The position numbers and the translations under genes are program-made. From the NCBI GenBank assembly GCA_002748285.1, contig PDSA01000019.1:1-54306 (forward strand): a stretch of DNA of 54,306 bases, written 5' to 3'. The notes beneath the pieces were generated by a model. That model had not been told where the DNA came from and did not search any database. It saw only the letters and a program-made list of their open reading frames with translations. The DNA is from Rhodobacterales bacterium (lineage in GTDB: Bacteria > Pseudomonadota > Alphaproteobacteria > Rhodobacterales > Rhodobacteraceae). Positions 52,236 through 54,306 of this stretch are shown piece by piece (position 1 is the stretch's first letter; each line of letters opens with the position of its first letter).

Positions 52236-54306
52236 TTTCAACGCTGATGGGACTGAGGACGGCACCGATACCGGGATTGCCGGAGCCACCATGACTCTGT
52301 CAGGCACCACCTTTGATGGGGTATCGTTCTCGACCACTGCCACAACCGATGCCAACGGTGATTATACGTTCAACTATGTGCCACAGGGCAATTACACCGT
52401 GACCCGTGGCAACCCGTCCGAGCCTCATCTGGTTGATGGTGCCGATTCTGCGGGTGATCAGGGTGGCAGCCCAGCAGCCCCCAACCAGATCACCGGCATC
52501 AGCCTGGCTGCCAATACGGCTGCAGTGAATTATGATTTCACCATGGTTCCGACCGCACGTGTTGGTATTGCCAAGGCGGTGCAGTCCGGGCCGACGGCCA
52601 ATGCCGACGGCTCTTATAATGTGACCTTCCGGGTGCGAGTGGAGAACCTCAGTCTCGAGCCTCTGAACGCTGTCAATGTCACCGACAGCATGGTCGGAGT
52701 CGCTCCGAATTTCGGCACCCACACCGCGCTGGGCAATCCGGCAACCGATGCGATGACACCGGGCACTTACACCATGCTGGCTGCCCCGTCCGGGACTTGT
52801 GGTGCGATCAATGCCGGCTTTAACGGCAGCGCGGCTACGACGCTGATCAATAATGGCACCATTGCGGCCACAACAACTTGCTATGCTGATATTCAACTGC
52901 GGGTACGGCCCACTGTGCCGCTTCCTCCGGTTCTGGCCAGTGGCGGGCGTTATGAAAACCAGGCCAGCGTGGATGCGGTCGGGGCGCTTTCGGGCCAGAC
53001 CTCGGCCACCAACCCGCAGTTGGCGGATACGTCCGATAACGGCACCAACCCTGATCCGAACAATAACGGCATCGCCAATGAAGGCGGCGAGAATGACGTT
53101 ACCCCGGTCAACCCGGTCTTTAGCCCCTCAATCGCGCTGATCAAGACGGCAGACACCAGCGGGTTGTCCACCCCGCCTCAGCCCAATGATGTGATCAGTT
53201 ACAGCTTTACCGTTACCAATACTGGTAATGTGACCCTTACCGATATCAGGGTGACCGACCCATTGCTGGGTGCGGCGCTGACAGGTGGCCCGATCAGTCT
53301 GGATCCGGGGGCGTCTGACAACCTGACATTTGTCGGTTCGTACAGCATTGATCAGGGCGATATTGACGATGGTGAGGTCACGAACACCGCCACGGTTTCA
53401 GGCACCGACCCCTATAACACGGTCGTGCAGGACCAAAGTGGGACGGCCAATGACAACGATACCCCGACCGTTGCAACGATCACCCGCGATCCGTCGATTT
53501 CGCTGGTCAAGAATATGGTGTCGAACACTCTGACCGACCCCGCCCAGCTGGGACAGCAGATTGTTTATAACTTTACCATCACAAATACCGGCAACGTGAC
53601 ACTGACCAATGTTCGGTTGGATGATCCTAAGCTGGGTGTCGCCGTCACCGGCGGCCCGATTGCCAGCCTGGCCCCCGGGGCGGTGGATAGCGCCACCTTC
53701 ACGGCCACCTATGACATTGTTCAGGCGGACATCGACGCCAACCAGGTCGAGAACACTGCTACGGTCACCGGCACGCCTCCTACGGGCGCCGGAGCCGATG
53801 TGACGGCTGAGTCGACCGAGACCACACCGGTTGCGGCCGGTCCGGCTGCGATCGCATTGATCAAGGCGGCCAGTGTCGATGCGCTGTCTCCTCAACCGAA
53901 TGTTGGCGAGCAAGTGTCCTATAGCTTCCAAGTCAGAAATACCGGCGCAGTGACCTTGTTCAACGTCACTTTGGCTGATGTTCTGCCGGATGTTGCGATG
54001 AGTGGCGGCCCGATTGCCGCTCTGGCACCGGGAGTGACGGATACTGCCACCTTCACGGCGACATATGCGCTGAAACAGGAGGATATTGACCGTGGTTATG
54101 TCGATAACCGGGCAACCGTAACGGGGAATCCGCAGGTTGGGGGTGCCGTGACAGATGAGTCCGGCAGTGCGTTTGATACGGATGAGGATACCCGCGTAGT
54201 GCTTGCGCGCCAGCCTTCGATTGCGCTGGTGAAAACTGCCGACGCCTCTGCGCTGAACAGCCCGCCCGCGGTTGGCGATGTGATCAGCTACAGCTTCACC
54301 GTGACC
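52213..54306 (+). CDS. Giant repeat protein, continuation after frameshift (runs off the window)
   Basis: The frame starting with LSGTLYRDFNADGTEDGTDT is open to the end of the window with no stop. It begins with an SdrD-B/Cna-B-like domain (TATTDANGDYTFNYVPQGNY), continues with a DUF11-like domain (SYNVTFRVRVENLSLEPLNA), and from 53128 has near-identical repeats of about 120 residues starting S-I-A-L-[IV]-K and containing [IV]SYSFTVTNTGNVTL and TGGPI. This is the DUF7507-type repeat. It is clearly the same gene as the frame before it; a block linking the last DUF11 domain to the SdrD-B domain seems lost near 52200. The stop and any anchoring domain lie beyond the window. Confidence 0.8.
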   Translation, partial: MSGTLYRDFNADGTEDGTDTGIAGATMTLSGTTFDGVSFSTTATTDANGDYTFNYVPQGNYTVTRGNPSEPHLVDGADSAGDQGGSPAAPNQITGISLAANTAAVNYDFTMVPTARVGIAKAVQSGPTANADGSYNVTFRVRVENLSLEPLNAVNVTDSMVGVAPNFGTHTALGNPATDAMTPGTYTMLAAPSGTCGAINAGFNGSAATTLINNGTIAATTTCYADIQLRVRPTVPLPPVLASGGRYENQASVDAVGALSGQTSATNPQLADTSDNGTNPDPNNNGIANEGGENDVTPVNPVFSPSIALIKTADTSGLSTPPQPNDVISYSFTVTNTGNVTLTDIRVTDPLLGAALTGGPISLDPGASDNLTFVGSYSIDQGDIDDGEVTNTATVSGTDPYNTVVQDQSGTANDNDTPTVATITRDPSISLVKNMVSNTLTDPAQLGQQIVYNFTITNTGNVTLTNVRLDDPKLGVAVTGGPIASLAPGAVDSATFTATYDIVQADIDANQVENTATVTGTPPTGAGADVTAESTETTPVAAGPAAIALIKAASVDALSPQPNVGEQVSYSFQVRNTGAVTLFNVTLADVLPDVAMSGGPIAALAPGVTDTATFTATYALKQEDIDRGYVDNRATVTGNPQVGGAVTDESGSAFDTDEDTRVVLARQPSIALVKTADASALNSPPAVGDVISYSFTVT
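53128..54306 (+). repeat. Tandem DUF7507-type coding repeats (366, 354 and 369 bp, fourth cut by window end)
   Basis: Units begin at 53128, 53494, 53848 and 54217. Each starts with S/A-I-[AS]-L-[IV]-K and has a central TNTGNVTL-like strand and TGGPI or SGGPI. Divergence between units is moderate, so they are old duplications rather than recent copies. Confidence 0.85.

Noticed and set aside
1..54306. CRISPR array
   Set aside because: No regularly spaced short repeats were found. The only tandem repeats are the long coding units at the window end.

Overview
The window looks like a chromosomal segment of an alphaproteobacterium of the order Rhodobacterales (Roseobacter/Paracoccus-type). This rests on the DUF6478-type gene downstream of ilvD, a probable CtrA box upstream of the flgE-flgK-flgL-flgI hook block, the Lrp-flanked branched-chain keto-acid dehydrogenase operon, and GC-rich codon use throughout.

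Layout. Positions 1-1249 hold the tail of a probable ABC-transporter ATPase and a LysR regulator. About 1.4-10.1 kb is a scarred accessory stretch next to a tRNA-Thr(CGT). It contains both ends of one serine recombinase with a DUF1697 gene where its middle should be, the C-terminal half of a second serine recombinase, a LysE exporter gene, and an RND efflux operon (adaptor plus pump). The RND operon is frame-intact except for three internal TAG codons. Next come a divergent Lrp/AsnC regulator and the bkd operon (E1 alpha, E1 beta, E2; 10.3-14.4 kb). A TPP-riboswitch-controlled thiamine salvage operon, thiM-thiE-thiD-thiY-tenA-thiZ-thiX, runs from 14.4 to 19.9 kb; a Shine-Dalgarno-sequestering hairpin sits directly before thiM. 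Then follow yaaA, recQ and yggT (minus strand), a thioesterase, a UMF1-type MFS gene and mepA (plus strand), and flgEKLI (26.1-31.0 kb). The 31-39 kb section holds a small XRE regulator, a DUF4336 gene, gabD with a LysR regulator, and ilvD followed by three co-directional genes for little-known proteins. The 39-48 kb section holds dnaX, an EamA permease, an IS1595-family element carrying a P63C-domain passenger gene, an HU gene, amn and a class A penicillin-binding protein gene. From 48.9 kb to the end runs a giant secreted protein of DUF11/SdrD-B/DUF7507-type repeats that leaves the window.

How the genes work together. The bkd genes degrade branched-chain keto acids and are probably controlled by the divergent Lrp regulator. 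The thi operon imports and salvages the pyrimidine and thiazole halves of thiamine, whose diphosphate is also the cofactor of BkdA. IlvD serves branched-chain amino-acid synthesis. GabD makes succinate from GABA-derived semialdehyde.

The main oddities are these. (i) The RND operon is broken only by amber codons, all explainable as CAG to TAG. (ii) recQ, the DUF6478 gene, the PBP gene and the giant repeat protein each have a frameshift at a place where a block of coding sequence appears missing, and the EamA gene seems to lack a block in frame. At two of these junctions the flanking sequence suggests short direct repeats. This could be true microhomology deletion or an assembly artefact. (iii) The IS1595 element sits exactly in the T-tract of the HU terminator and carries a translationally coupled P63C gene.
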